Below, piece by piece: positions 1-11,480 of a DNA stretch of 64,000 nt. A model generated the notes under the pieces. That model was not told the DNA's origin. It worked only from the letters and a program-made list of their open reading frames with translations, and did no database searches. A program made the translations under genes and the position numbers. Source of the DNA: Tamarix chinensis (taxonomy: Eukaryota > Streptophyta > Magnoliopsida > Caryophyllales > Tamaricaceae). Numbering within the stretch: the first letter of the stretch is position 1; each line of letters opens with the position of its first letter. The stretch lies in the NCBI GenBank assembly GCA_030549775.1, contig CM060176.1, positions 95,037,815-95,101,814 on the forward strand, written 5' to 3'.

Positions 1-1030
1 AATGCCCCTCGTTATCAATCTAACAAAGATGGAATCCTAACTTTAAAAAACATTGAATCATATTCCTTCCTGGGCATGTATCTAGGAGACACTCAGCACA
101 CTCCCCACTAATTTAATATCCTAATCAATTTTTGAGCAAGTAAAATATTCTATCCTCTTCCTCTCCCTTTAACGAAATCATTTTGTGGAGGTGGATCAGA
201 AAGGGGAGAACTTCTTGTAGTCGATTGGCTAACAACTTAGAAAGTATCTTATACAAACCATTATAACAAGCTATGAACAGAAGTTGCCTACAAAACTAGC
301 ATATTCTACCTCTGGAATAAGAACAAATAATGTGACACTCAAAACTATTCAGTATATAATCAGAACTAACCACTTTCCATACTTTAATACCAACTATGCT
401 CCAAATTTTATTATTATTTTTTTTAAAAAGGCATTGAATCAATCTAAACCTGGATCTTTGTCATTTCCAATACTAAACACTATTTACTGAACGTCCTCAA
501 ACACTACAATATTCACAAGCATCTTCCGTTGCTCACTTGATATTCATCGTTTCCAAGAAATAACCTCATCCTTTAGTTCCACATCTAGGCCTACAGATGA
601 ACCCATGAATCCTGATAGAATTCAGTAAAACACCTGTTCAATGACTTTCTGGTCAATCGCTATCAAACCATCCTCCTGGTTCAACATTTGTTCAATGAGT
701 TTCTACTTCATCATTATTATATAATCTCAGTTTTGCCTATGCTTAAAGAAGCACAGAAAAACTAGTAATTTCTATCCCTTGAGTTCAACAAAGAGACCCA
801 TGATTTTTTTAAGCTAACTTTCCTCTCATCTGGAGAAGTGCTGAAAGGCTTCCTCCATAATAGCATAATTAAGTGGACCAGTGGCTAGGGAAAGCTCAAT
901 CTTTGTTAGCTTGTCCTGAGCCATAGTAACTTTTTAGCTAATACTCAATCTTTGTTAGTTTGTCCTGAGCCATAGTAACTTTCGAGCTAATACTCCAAAA
1001 TTCATGGTCATTGAACTGTTTACAAGCCAC
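1..1030 (-). pseudogene. LINE reverse transcriptase remnant (N-terminal half)
   Basis: Reading the minus strand from about 985 down to 1 gives, through several stops and frameshifts, the order seen in plant L1-type LINE ORF2. It begins with a pre-RT helical stretch (MAQDKLTKIELSLATGPLNY), then an EDGLIA segment, then the RT block FSIGNDKDPG (family form: FSIGNDKSPGPDGF). Next comes YKILSKLLANRLQEVLP, and then a piece resembling FVKGR before the window edge. This is a non-LTR retrotransposon polymerase that would nick and reverse-transcribe at the target. It is dead: at least five in-frame stops interrupt the recognised blocks. The element runs off the left edge, so its 3' end cannot be seen. 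Confidence 0.8.
895..992. repeat. 49-bp tandem duplication
   Basis: Two adjacent 49-bp copies (895-943 and 944-992), both beginning ctcaatctttgttag and differing at only a few bases. They lie in the pre-RT part of the LINE remnant, and the duplication shifts its reading frame. Confidence 0.85.
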
Positions 1031-1499
1031 TTTCAAATCCTTCAACCTGCTCTATATTTGCCATGGGAAATTTGAAGTCCCCGGGGCCAGACGGCTACAA
1101 TGCATGTTCCTACAAGTAGGCACATGAAGTGCGGGACATTTGAACATCTGGTAAGCTTATGAGAAAAATAGAAAATTTTGTTGTTATATTGCTTCATAAA
1201 GTGCTCAATGCAAGTATGTATATATATGGAGCCCAATAGCATGTTGTAATGTTTTGTACAATATTTTCTCAAAGGTGTTAGCCAGTAGAGTGCAACGAAT
1301 ATTGCATAAAATAATTGATATATCCCAAGTAGCCATACACAATGTGACAACATCTTGATGGCCACTAAACTGATAAAAATTATAAGAGGTCTAACATGAG
1401 TCCCCAAATGATGCTCAAGGTGGAAATACAAAATGCATATGATTCGATTAAAATGGATTTTAAGCCTTTCTCCTAGCTAACTTGTTACATGTTTTAAAC
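1031..1499. other. Unassigned AT-rich DNA
   Basis: No recognisable gene. A 129-aa open frame on the minus strand here has no motif I recognise and an odd Cys/His/Tyr-rich composition. I treat it as chance. Confidence 0.4.
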
Positions 1500-1907
1500 G
1501 GGGATGTGATGATCCATGATGTATATGGGGAGCAGATAACCTACTGCAGATTGAGTATGAACATGTTCAAGGTATGGATGGCATGCATGGTGGGGAATAA
1601 TAGGAGTGGTGGTGATTTTCATAGTTTTTTTTACCACTAATGACTACTTTCATAGATTCTAGTTGTATTAATCGTTTCATATCCATTTTACATTCTATTG
1701 TTTTTATTGAGTTTATTATGTACTGTTATTTTTTTTGGGTTTAATAATAAAGATTGATGTATTTCCTTATTTTATCTATCCTTAGCAACTAGTGTAAGTA
1801 TAATAGCAGTGTCTACTTACTCTAGTTGTGGCGGTAATACCCTCATTGTATTTAGCTTCCGCGCATACTCTTCAATAAGTTTTGGTTTTGAAAATGGGGG
1901 TGTTACA
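1500..1907 (+). mobile_element. 3'-terminal fragment of a giant LTR
   Basis: The segment ends in gggggtgttaca. Shortly before that it has cttagcaactagtg...tgtggcggtaatacc, the same order as the last ~140 bp of the complete solo LTR that ends at 18,913 (cttagcacttagta...tgtggcggtaatgcc). This identifies it as the 3' end of a related large LTR in plus orientation. The left limit is approximate, and neither a target duplication nor a 5' part was found, so it is a truncated relic. Confidence 0.55.
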
Positions 1908-4744
1908 ATAAGACACCGAATAGCCTTCAAGTCCTAACCCAAGGTTGTCACTCCATAATGGGCACATCATTAAAGAGGTCTTTATCCTTATCAAATAACT
2001 ACGACAATGTATGTACCAAGTAAATAAGGCATCAGCTATAGAGGCAACTTATAATACATAGGAAATAGTATAAATTCAGCATCACATGTGATACATATTA
2101 TGACCTTCTATCACAAGTTACACATACCAACACTTAACACTGAAAAATATAAAACTATGGTTATGGTCACAATTGCGCTTGCGGTCAAAGTGTCACAATA
2201 TCGAAGAGTCATGAACTATATTTTATGTCATGGTTATCGTATTGTGATTTTTTATTTATACTTTTTTCATAGAAAATATTAGCAAATATTGGTAAAATAT
2301 TGATAAATATCAGCCAATAACTAATATATCGCTGATAAATACATAAAATTATAACACTGTTATGTATCACTAATTTCGCATATTGACTGACTTAAAATCT
2401 GATAAATAAAGTCAATATTATATATTGGGACCAATATTTAATTGTATACATACAACTTTCATTGGCTCACCCATAATTAATCGTTTATAAGAATACCATA
2501 ATCAGAATCAACATTTCACCACACAAGTCTTGAACAAAAGTGGATTAAAATCACCATCTAACTTAAGTATAGTTGCCAACACATCCCAAATAAAGATGGA
2601 TTACAACCATAAACCGACACAAATATAGTTGTTAACCATAGATGTTAAAATCCTGATTATATAATTCTACAATCCAAAACTCACAAAATAATGTTCGATC
2701 CTAGGTAGAATATTAAAGTAGTATGACATAGGATCTTACGATTCTATGTATGAATAGTAGAATCATACATCTAAGGTAAACTCTTATAATTCTAGATAAT
2801 AATTATAATTTTTATCTATTTTATATTAAAATCTATGTTATATCTTATTGCCACTATATTTCTTATCTAACCCTCTAATCCTTGAGAATCTATTATTTTG
2901 CTAACATATCTTAAACACAAGATGTGGATAAAACATGAGTGAGATATCGTTGAGACAATGGATCCGATTATTGATGTAAAATGATGACAAAAAAGTATAA
3001 GCTCTATCTCAATGTTAAATTACAAATATTAATTTTTGTCATAAATAGTTTTTTTTTCTTTTATGGTCTGGCTGACTTTTTGATGTAAACTAACTTTAAA
3101 TTAATGGAACATGCATGATTCATAGAACAACCTAATGTGCGTGCAACCAACACAAACTCTCCTTTTTGTCTTGATTCATATAAATGTTGAAAGCCAACGT
3201 AATAATGTTTTGGGTCTTGGTAAAAAACTTCAGCCACTTATCTTAATTTTGCCTTCATCTCTTCACTATTTATGTGTTTTTCCTAAGGTTAATAGTCTTT
3301 ATGTAGAACATAATAAATTGTATGATTTATTTAACTATAATAATAACTCTTACTTCACAAATGAATTAATGATATTGTTAATTTCCATCATCTTTTGAAA
3401 TTTCCACTTTTTATCCCAATAAATAAAACTAATCCAACAATTCGTATAGCTTGTAAGTTGCATTCACTTGACTAGTGACTACATGAGAGGCTAGAAGCAT
3501 GATTTTAGTGTTATTTTAACTTCAATCACGATACATTATAGTATATAAGTATACACGACTTGTAATTTTATGATTTTTGCACACTATGTTTCAAATCAGT
3601 CAAGTGCCATCTAGTCGGGTTTCTAATATTTCACTTATAGATACATTTTGTTTTATGCATATGCATATACCAAATACTATATGTTGCATAAAAACTCCAT
3701 TGTCCCAATGCTTCCATTTTCTTGCTTTTGTCTCTTCATTTGCTAAAATGCATGTAATAGCACTTTATATGTCAATAATTATCATTTACAAATTTCCCAC
3801 GCCTCCATGCTACATTGCCAACCAAATCCATTAGCTTAGTGGTTGAGCATGTGATTGCTTTAAGGTTTGTCCCTAGTTCAAATCTATTTTGTGCTTTTAC
3901 ATTTTTAAAACTTTTATTTTATGTAAATATTGGGCTGACATGAGGGGCCCATTTGTCTAGTGCAACCAACATATCTAAGACTGGCCTTGCACACGGGTTC
4001 ATTTTAGGTTTTTCCACTTTGCATACGTTGAATGTCTAAAAGAAACACATTTCACAAATTCTTTAAAACCCTATGGCCAAAGAAAATAATTGAGTCCTAT
4101 AAATGGTCTCTAACATTGCGTAGATGCAAGCACGCACTCCAGCCAAATTGTCTCTACCTTCTTATCCTTCAATTTTTAATTGTCATCTTAATGTACCTTT
4201 GGTATAAGAAAAATTGATCCACACAAATAGATGTTCCGGAAAGCTATATGGTACGAAAATTATCATGGTGTCTTGTCCTTTCTCTTGTTCTCTGGAGTGG
4301 AGATGTCCTAAGCTGATATACAAGTGATTTGCAAAGGACCAAATCAAAGAGCAAGGAATATGATTGAAAATGCTTGCTCTGTCACTAAAATAATCCCTAG
4401 AGGATTCAACACAAAGATTCAGGGGACAAGGATAGATTGTGAAGCCTACAAGAACAATGAAAATGAAAGAATTGATCGAAAGAGAAAAAAACAGGAATAG
4501 AAATTGTCTGAATTGATGTCCTCTTTCTTCTTCAGATGGAGATAGATATAACCAAAAGTAGCTATGGACATAATTGGAAATAGTTGTAACAAAAGATTTA
4601 TCCTTGCACTGCTATGTGATAAACCCTTAGTGAAATACACACATGAGGCAGGGTAATAGAGCTGAGGAGCAATATCAAAGGAACTTAGTTGGGCCTAAGA
4701 AGGCATAAGTGGACGTTGAACAATAGGTTAGAGGGTAGTCCTAG
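1908..4744. other. AT-rich intergenic DNA, no gene seen
   Basis: Both strands carry only short open frames with no recognisable domain. The only structure I can point to is the dispersed repeat at about 2,270-2,475, listed separately. Confidence 0.5.
2270..2475 (+). repeat. Dispersed repeat, copy 1
   Basis: The stretch around aaaatctgataaa...gtcaatattatatattgggaccaatatttaatt matches copy 2 near 6,895-7,050 (aaaatctaataaatattgg...taccaggaccgatatttaatt) in the same orientation. A weaker match continues downstream (cagaatcaacatt versus cggaatcaacatt). The family is unknown and no ends were resolved. Confidence 0.5.
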
Positions 4745-6660
4745 AGGTGGGGGTAATTTTTTTTGGTAATTAATTTTCATTAATACCATAAAGGAATTAT
4801 AAAACAACAAACTTTACATTAAAAAGCTATCTATATACAACCAAAATCAATAGTGGTCTAAATGCTGTAACAATTTCCCATACTCATGCACTCGAACTCC
4901 CTATTTCATATATATGAAGATGATCTTGATGAGGTTCTTGAATAGATCTTCAGCATTGCTTAAGACATCCTAAAATACCTTAACATTTCTCTTTTGCCAT
5001 AGTTATATACCATAAATGATGGAAACCTGTTAGGGTTTCACGAAAGGATCGAAAGATTAATCGAGCGCAATGTTCGATTCGCCAGTACAGCCTAAGGAAC
5101 AACTCCAAAGGAAGACCAGAGATTCACAGGCACAGTTTGTACAACGACAACTGAAATTTGAAAGTGAATGATCAAGATCAATCAAGGTGAGAGCGAGAGC
5201 AGAATCAGAGAAGACGAGCGAATGAGAGAATCGTCGAGAGAGAGAGAGAAAAGAAATCGGGAGAAGGCTCGAGAATTAACCAAATATTATTCTGTCAATC
5301 ATTACCGTATTACATGTATTCGGCTATATATATATGTACATAACAGACCGTATACATCGACAAATACAATAAAGACTACGGATACAAGGCCTGAAGAATG
5401 AATGTTTAATATTTTGGGCCACAATAAGTTGACCAGCCCATATCAACCCAACATAAGAAAATGTCCCAAAAACAATTAAGCTTAAGGCTTAATTTCCCAT
5501 CAGCTAAAATAATACTTTAGCTAATCATGGCTATTAAGGATTGATTAATCTACAATCCATCTAGTCCAAAATTAAGGACCGGGTGGCGGATTATACAACC
5601 GACCTAATTTCCATTAGCCAATTTCGACCGGCGAATGCATCATATGGGATTACAAGTTATTAACAAAATTTACATAATCTGTACACTTCAAATACATAAT
5701 CTGCACTTCCAGCAACTATATCCAAAGTTCCACAGAATCCATATGCTGCATTACACTCCTATTAATTCATCAAATAAGACAAACAATTATAAGTAATTAA
5801 TTCACAGCAATTTTCGAAATTAATTAAATATAAATTTGTAAGATTCACATCAATAAATATGAGAATACAAGTAGCCATACATAAAATCCCAGCATAGTCT
5901 CTCTTCCTCTTAGTGCTTTGAATAAGCCATTTCAAGATTCAATCCCAACTGCTAACCAAAAGACAAAATTTGAGCCAATTTAGCAACCTCCTCCAACACT
6001 GATCAACATGCACAACACCAAAATATGGCTTATACTCTCTAAGTCCTGCTGACAAACATTTCATACACCTTTATCACCTACATGCCAAGTAAGAAGCTTA
6101 TCCTTAGTCAGTAAGGCTTGATGACAAGCTAACCAGTTGATTAATCTGTGAAGGGGCATACAATCATTTTGTCATACCAAATGAAACCAAGGTTTTAGCT
6201 CACTTCTATGCCTCAAACAAACATAGACACAGTTGATGTTATACTTACCATTTACTTCACATCTACCATCATGAATCAATGGGAGTAACACATCATGAAT
6301 TTACAACAACCTTCTAAACATCAAAGATTGGTTAGGCTTGATGCTAACCTCTGCTATGTTTGCATCCCTAACGTATATACCATGCAGCCATAGAATCCAA
6401 ACACTTGAGCTTCACCAATTGCCAAAAGAATTTCCCAGCATCTGCTTTGTTCCAACAACACAAATCATGAATGCCAAGACCTCCCTTCTTTAATGGGGGT
6501 AAATTTAGCTCTAGGAGACTATGGGCCATGGCCTTGTGTTTTAGAAATCCCTACAGATAGCATCTATCTTCTTGAGCACAACCTTTGGGATCACAAAGAT
6601 TTGAGCCCAAAAATTACTAATCTTATAAGGGGGGATAATTTGACTAAGGTCAGTAGGAGA
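4745..6660 (-). pseudogene. LINE C-terminal remnant (RT tail and zf-RVT), interrupted
   Basis: On the minus strand, 6,500 down to 5,880 reads as a broken LINE C-terminus. It runs GLGIHDLCCWNKADAGKFFW (family: GGLGIRDLxxWNKALLxKxLW), then a degenerate zf-RVT region, then LRGRDYAGILCMATCI. The expected next segment, YGIWLWQKRNVKVF-like, appears only at about 5,020-4,960. So a block of roughly 0.84 kb (5,028-5,865) splits the element. Multiple stops make it non-functional. It is separate from the remnant at 1-1,030, because the domain order and coordinates do not fit one element. Confidence 0.7.
5028..5865. mobile_element. Insertion splitting the LINE; possible solo LTR
   Basis: The block interrupts LINE coding sequence, begins TGTTAGGGTTTCACG, and is denser in GA-rich and mixed sequence than its surroundings. 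A TATA-like run (ctatatatatatg) lies about 300 bp in. TG at the start and the single-block interruption suggest a solo LTR in plus orientation. I could not find a convincing CA end or a 5-bp target duplication: aaacc precedes it, and nothing equal follows. The right limit is therefore set only by where LINE homology resumes. Confidence 0.35.
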
Positions 6661-7397
6661 TAATTTCGTTTATTTTTAGTGGGGGATAATTCTGTCATGG
6701 TCAGTGCTGATTCATAGTAGCAAATATTTTTGTTATCCAGTTGCGGTACAAGGTGAAATGATGTCATTTTAGGTAATGAGGATTTAATTGATACTTAGCA
6801 GTAAGGTGCCCAGGTCCTCAAAACCATGGTTCACTATTGTTTCCAAGAAATAAAACTGTGGACATAGTGTTGTAGTATGGGGGTGTTGTAAATGATATTT
6901 TATATCCAACATATCCTGATAAACATTTAAAATTTTGAAACAGTCATGTATCGTCTATTTTTCATATTTATTTGACCCAAAATCTAATAAATATTGGCCG
7001 ATACTATGTACCAGGACCGATATTTAATTATATGATTGATTCTCTCAAGTCTTGCTTTATTTATTATTTCATTGATAAGATTAGCAAAGCTTATCAACAT
7101 TCGACATGAGTGAATCAAGTTGTCTTTATTTATTCCATAAACACAACAAGAAGGTTGAGATGAAGAAAGAAAGGCAGACCTTGTCCACCAAAGTACGTTG
7201 AGTTGAGCCTCTCCTAAAGCTTGGATCTCCATTTATACATACACTCTAGTAGCAACTAATCTCCAAATAATCAGCCATCCAAGAAACATCGGAATCAACA
7301 TTACATCAGCACTATTGTGAGCTTACTCACTTTCATGCTAGATGCAGAATACTTGCTAAAAAAAGAAACAATGGTTAGAGAAAAATAACCATACAAA
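6661..7397. other. AT-rich DNA with dispersed-repeat copy 2
   Basis: No gene recognised. About 6,895-7,050 is the second copy of the dispersed repeat first seen near 2,270-2,475. Confidence 0.45.
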
Positions 7398-7436
7398 TAT
7401 GTGTGTGTGTGTGTGCGTGTGTGTGTGTGTGTGTAT
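7398..7436. repeat. (GT)n microsatellite
   Basis: An almost pure GT run of about 38 bp with one gc interruption. Confidence 0.95.
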
Positions 7437-7463
7437 CTTTATATATAGGCTTCTACTATTTTG

Positions 7464-7691
7464 TTATGCCATCTTGAAAGTTGAAGCTTGCAAGCACCAA
7501 TAAAGCATGATTCTTGTAGATAAATAGTAATATAGAAATTGGAGGGGTGTCAGCTCCTCAACATTACCATTTTTCCAAGTAGATTTTCCAAGCTTCGAAG
7601 TCAAGGGTTGAACAGCTGTACTAGGGTTATCTGCAGTCACAATGTTGTAGCCAACAGGGAAATATGCTCTTTGGATAATTATATGTACCAA
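7464..7691 (-). other. Unrecognised gene-like ORF
   Basis: A 75-codon open frame on the minus strand containing TADNPSTAVQPLTSKLGKST and WKNGNVEELTP. Its composition is more protein-like than the neighbouring chance frames. A splice-acceptor-like ctgcag lies just before the NPSTAV codons. I cannot name a family. It could be an exon fragment of a host gene or a transposon piece. No neighbouring exon is evident, and the surrounding ~1 kb shows nothing else. Confidence 0.2.
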
Positions 7692-8400
7692 TTATTTCCT
7701 AACATACCCACTTAAGGAGGTAGTTAACATCGACATAATTTTGTACTCAAAGAACCATACGGTCGATAAAACGTTAGCACATCAAGATGCAGGGTAAAGT
7801 AAGAGCAATTATTCATAGCTTTTACGCAATGCTTAAATAAAGTAGCCTGAAAGCACCAATATGGCATTGACACCAATAAGAAATAAGCTTCATTATGAAT
7901 GGACAACCTCCTGAATTTGTCCCACCATCCCCCTTAGGGCATCATGTGTTAACACCCAAAAACAATGTTGAATGCCATAATTTCTAGCAGTACAAGATTT
8001 ACTTGTGGTGCAAATGAAACAAATGAGTGATGCACGACATAGAATTCTACAGTTCAACTTAATGAAGCAAGAGTGATAATTTTTGACTCAGACTAAACAT
8101 ATCCTTTGCTCCCAGAGAGCAAGGACAAATGTTTCAATATGAGTTGACTAGGACATTTTTAGCATGTACTATTATTAGTGCTAGGGCGATTTATATATGG
8201 GTCAAAATGAGTAGATCAAGATGCACTGCACATCAGTTCCTAAAGAAATTAAGTAGACGATAACATTATATACTGTAAGTCATGATGAAAAATCAATGAG
8301 TAGTGTATGTATGAAATGAGTTTGACCACTAGATCAGAGATTTTTTATATTTTTTCCCGATCTACTAATATGAGTGAACAAATCACAAAAGTTTGAGAAA
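7692..8400. other. Intergenic, no gene seen
   Basis: Only short frames. TGTTAACACCC at 7,947 resembles the 5' terminus of the giant LTRs further right and could be the start of the unit ending at 10,373. The flanking bases (tcatg and cttag) do not form a target duplication, so I do not assert it. Confidence 0.3.
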
Positions 8401-9339
8401 TCAATATTTCTAATCTCTTTCTATTTCTATTATGCCTCTTATTCATTCCTTTAATAATGGGTTAAGGATAGCCAGGTTAAATTTGTTGATTGCTAGGTAC
8501 TATCATGGTTTACTGTCATGGTTTATTTATGCTATCCCTTGGTCTATTGTGCTCTCCTATTGCATAGACGTGTAACTCTTGTACTGCCTGACTATGCATC
8601 ATATTTTCTCTCGACTAGGAGCTGCACTGCCTACTGCACAGCCGTACAACTTCCCATGTTTGGTTGTGTACCCCTATTTTCACCCCTAAACCTTGTCCAA
8701 ATACCACCAAAATTTAACCATAGCTCCACCACACATTCCTCTACAATTCCATACAACTCAAGCTTCCATTTGACTCTATTTATTTCTATTTTTACCTCCT
8801 CTACCTTAACTTTCCCTTCGATTTTAATCTTCAATCCTACTTGTATTTTTATCTTATTTTCTTAGGTGATTTTTCTATAATATAGGAGGAGGTCTAGGAT
8901 TTACGTGCATAGAGCCCGGTATCTTTGTTAGTAAGGATACATGTCGTAGCTAGGGTTTTATGTGATATATGTATTTTTGTATGTGCTTTTGTGTTGAAAA
9001 TGTTGTATTGAATAATTTATTTATGGAAATGCTATGAAATGATGTTCTTAAGAGTAATGAAATTATGTAAGTATATATTTTGGTATAATGTTGGATACGG
9101 GATGTCTATGAGAAACTAAGGATATGTACTTCGGATAATGATTGGAAATTCATATGTATTAATATTAGATTTTCATAAGGCCTTTAGGAGAATTCGATTG
9201 TCTTGACTACCCTGAGGGTATTATGATCATTTGAGGATAATTATGTGGTCGTACTTATGTTGTTCAGTTGTATGTCTTGCACATTTATATGAGTTCAGCA
9301 TGATAATATATAATTAACTCTGAATAAGATACTAATCAT

Positions 9340-9800
9340 TTAAAGTGAAAGATCACGTGAGTCGGGCCAAGAAATTTATATGGTTCCATTCCACCGCATA
9401 ATAATAGTAGCTCGGTTGTGTTGTCCTCAAGAGGTATATTAGTCCGTTCCACTGGATTAAGAATAATTGGGCCCCATACTCAACATGAATGAAAATACAA
9501 TTAAGAGATAAAGTATAAATGGAAAGATACTAATAATTTAAAGTGGAAGACTACGTGAGTTAAGACCGAGGTGTTGAGCCTGTTCCACAAGATAATAATA
9601 ATGGCTTGGGTGTATTATCCCCGAGAGATGCCTCAGACCGTTCCACCAATTTAATAATAGTGGCTCAAGAGTATTTTACTCTTAGAGGTATTGGGTTCGT
9701 TCGATCAGATAATAATAGTGGATCGGGTGTGTTGGCCTCGAGAAGTGTTTCAGACCGTTCCACCAATTTAAGAATAGTGGGGTCCCTGAACTCAACATAA
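9340..9800 (+). repeat. Dyad/AATAATAGTGG minisatellite in unit A
   Basis: Repeats of the form (cac)gttccac...ataatagtgg: gttccaccgcataataatag, gttccactggattaagaata, gttccacaagataataataa, gttccaccaatttaataata and so on. They are preceded by gtgaaagatcacgtgagtc at 9,342 and its second copy at 9,541. This is the most diverged version of the module seen in the other units. Confidence 0.75.
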
Positions 9801-10084
9801 ATAAAAGATTGGAATATGGTATATCTAATAAAAGACCTAGAATCAGTAATTATCTAGCATTCTTTGAATTACGCATGTATGATTTTCTTGTGAGATTTAT
9901 AGTATCATGTGTAACCCTACTTGACTGTATCGTTACCTTACTCAGTACATAGCATACTGATCACCCGTTTTATGAGTACTGCTCATTCTATGAGCAAATC
10001 TACCCTATTTTACAGGTAATTGATGATTATTAACTTGATGTGCTTACCTTGGATGAGCGTTAAAATATTTAGTAAAAGAGTATG

Positions 10085-10120
10085 GTTATCTAGATATATC
10101 TATCTCTCTCTCTCTCTAAA
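10085..10120. repeat. Short (CT)n run
   Basis: A tatctctctctctctct tract inside the 3' part of unit A. Confidence 0.7.
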
Positions 10121-10373
10121 CTCTTAGTCCTCTATTTTCACTATGTATTCCCCTCTCTCTATTTTGTATCCTGTATCACGGTGGAATCAAGTGCTTCCTA
10201 CATTTGATTCCTAGGTATAAGGTTACTTTTACTTTACACCCGATATAGACTAGGCATAGGGAGTGCCTCTTCTATGTTGGATGCAACGTGATACCCATAA
10301 GTTTTGTGTTTTGACTTCCGATATTAAATTTTTAAAATAAAAATTTTAAGTTCCAAAATTTGAGGGTGTTACA

Positions 10374-11480
10374 CTTAGGCTACTAGGGGTGGTGCAAGGA
10401 GGAATTAGGGGAGGAAGGGGAGTCGGTGTGGTGGTTGGTTGGGCGGAAGAGACGGTATTTAGGGGAAGTAAAGTAAAAATAGGGGAGAAGAGAAGAAAGA
10501 GAGAAAGAAGGGATTGATAGGGGAGAAGGAGGCTCGAGGAGGGGAAGAAATGAGTAGGGTAGAAGAAGAAAAAGAAGAGAGAGAGGAGGGTAGGTAGAGG
10601 TGCAGGGTTAGGTAGTTACAAGGGGAGTGTTTCAGGTTGGGTAGGGTGGTAGGGAGAAGGAAGGAGAAAGGGGAAGGGAAAGAGGCATGTAGGAAGGGGG
10701 TTATAGGGCTATTTGGTTGAAAATGGAAGGAAATAGACAGAAGAGGGAGAGGATAGGCTGGGGCTACAATGGCAGGTGTAGAGGGGGGAGTGGCAAGGGG
10801 TAGGTGAATGCTTGAGGGATGGTTTGGCTCGACTTATAGGGCAGAAAAGGAAGAAGAAGGGAGGGTAGGTAAGCCATCCGGACAAGGAGAAAAAAAAAAG
10901 GGGCAGGTTGGCCGTGTGAGGGAAAGGAGGAAAAAAAAGGAAAAAGGGTTGGGCTAGCCCAGCTAGGGAAGAAAAGAAAGAAGAAAATAAAGGAGGAGGG
11001 GTGGATGGGCGAGGAAAAGGGGAGAAGAGAAATGGGTGTGGGCTGGGCTGGCGAGGAGGATGTCGGAGGGCCCAACAGGGGAAAGGAAGAAGGAAGTAGG
11101 CTGGTTGACCTAAGGAAAGAAGAAAAGAAGGAAAGAGGAAAGAGGAAGGGAAAAGGAGAAAAAAAAAAGGAAAAAAAGGAAAAGACAAAATAAAATGATT
11201 TTTGAATTAGGGTTAGAAATTATTTAGATGGAGAAGTTCTTTTAATAAATTAATTTATTTAAAATTTAAGGTATTAATTTAAGAGGATAATTTTAGTAAA
11301 ATATGGGTTTGAAAATTTATTTAAATTAAAAAAAGGTAAGATAAAATAATAAAATATTTATTTTAATTTATTAAATAACCCAATATATTTTTATAAATCA
11401 AAGGTTTACAAAATAATTTTATTATTCTAAATTAAGGTTAATTATTAAATTATAGGTTTTCAAAATTTTGAGGTATTACA
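10374..11480 (-). mobile_element. Giant-LTR 5' portion (family 2), truncated
   Basis: On the minus strand the piece starts TGTAATACCTCAAAATTTTG at 11,480. It passes through ~280 bp of AT-rich DNA and then a ~800-bp polypyrimidine block (purine-rich as written). The same order begins the solo LTR at 24,873, and the AT-rich parts align (for example agtaaaata(t/a)gggtttgaaaattt). It stops abruptly where unit A ends at 10,373, so only the first 1.1 kb of a ~5-kb LTR is present. Open frames in the purine block are Ser/Pro/Phe- or Gly/Lys/Arg-rich by composition and not genes. Confidence 0.6.

Larger units (their letters stand above)
8401..10373 (+). mobile_element. Giant-LTR unit A, 3' portion
   Basis: Oriented by three landmarks in the same order as the complete solo LTR at 14,263-18,913. 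First is the minisatellite with ataatagtgg (9,340-9,800). Second is the block gttaccttactcagtacat...tgatcacccgttttatgag (about 9,930-9,985). Third is the terminus gagggtgttaca. No gag, protease, RT or integrase motif is visible on either strand. The left limit is uncertain (possibly 7,947). The right end abuts a minus-strand LTR piece directly, so one of the two truncated the other. Confidence 0.55.

Noticed and set aside
1042..1431. 129-codon minus-strand frame
   Set aside because: No motif, unusual residue composition, no splice context.
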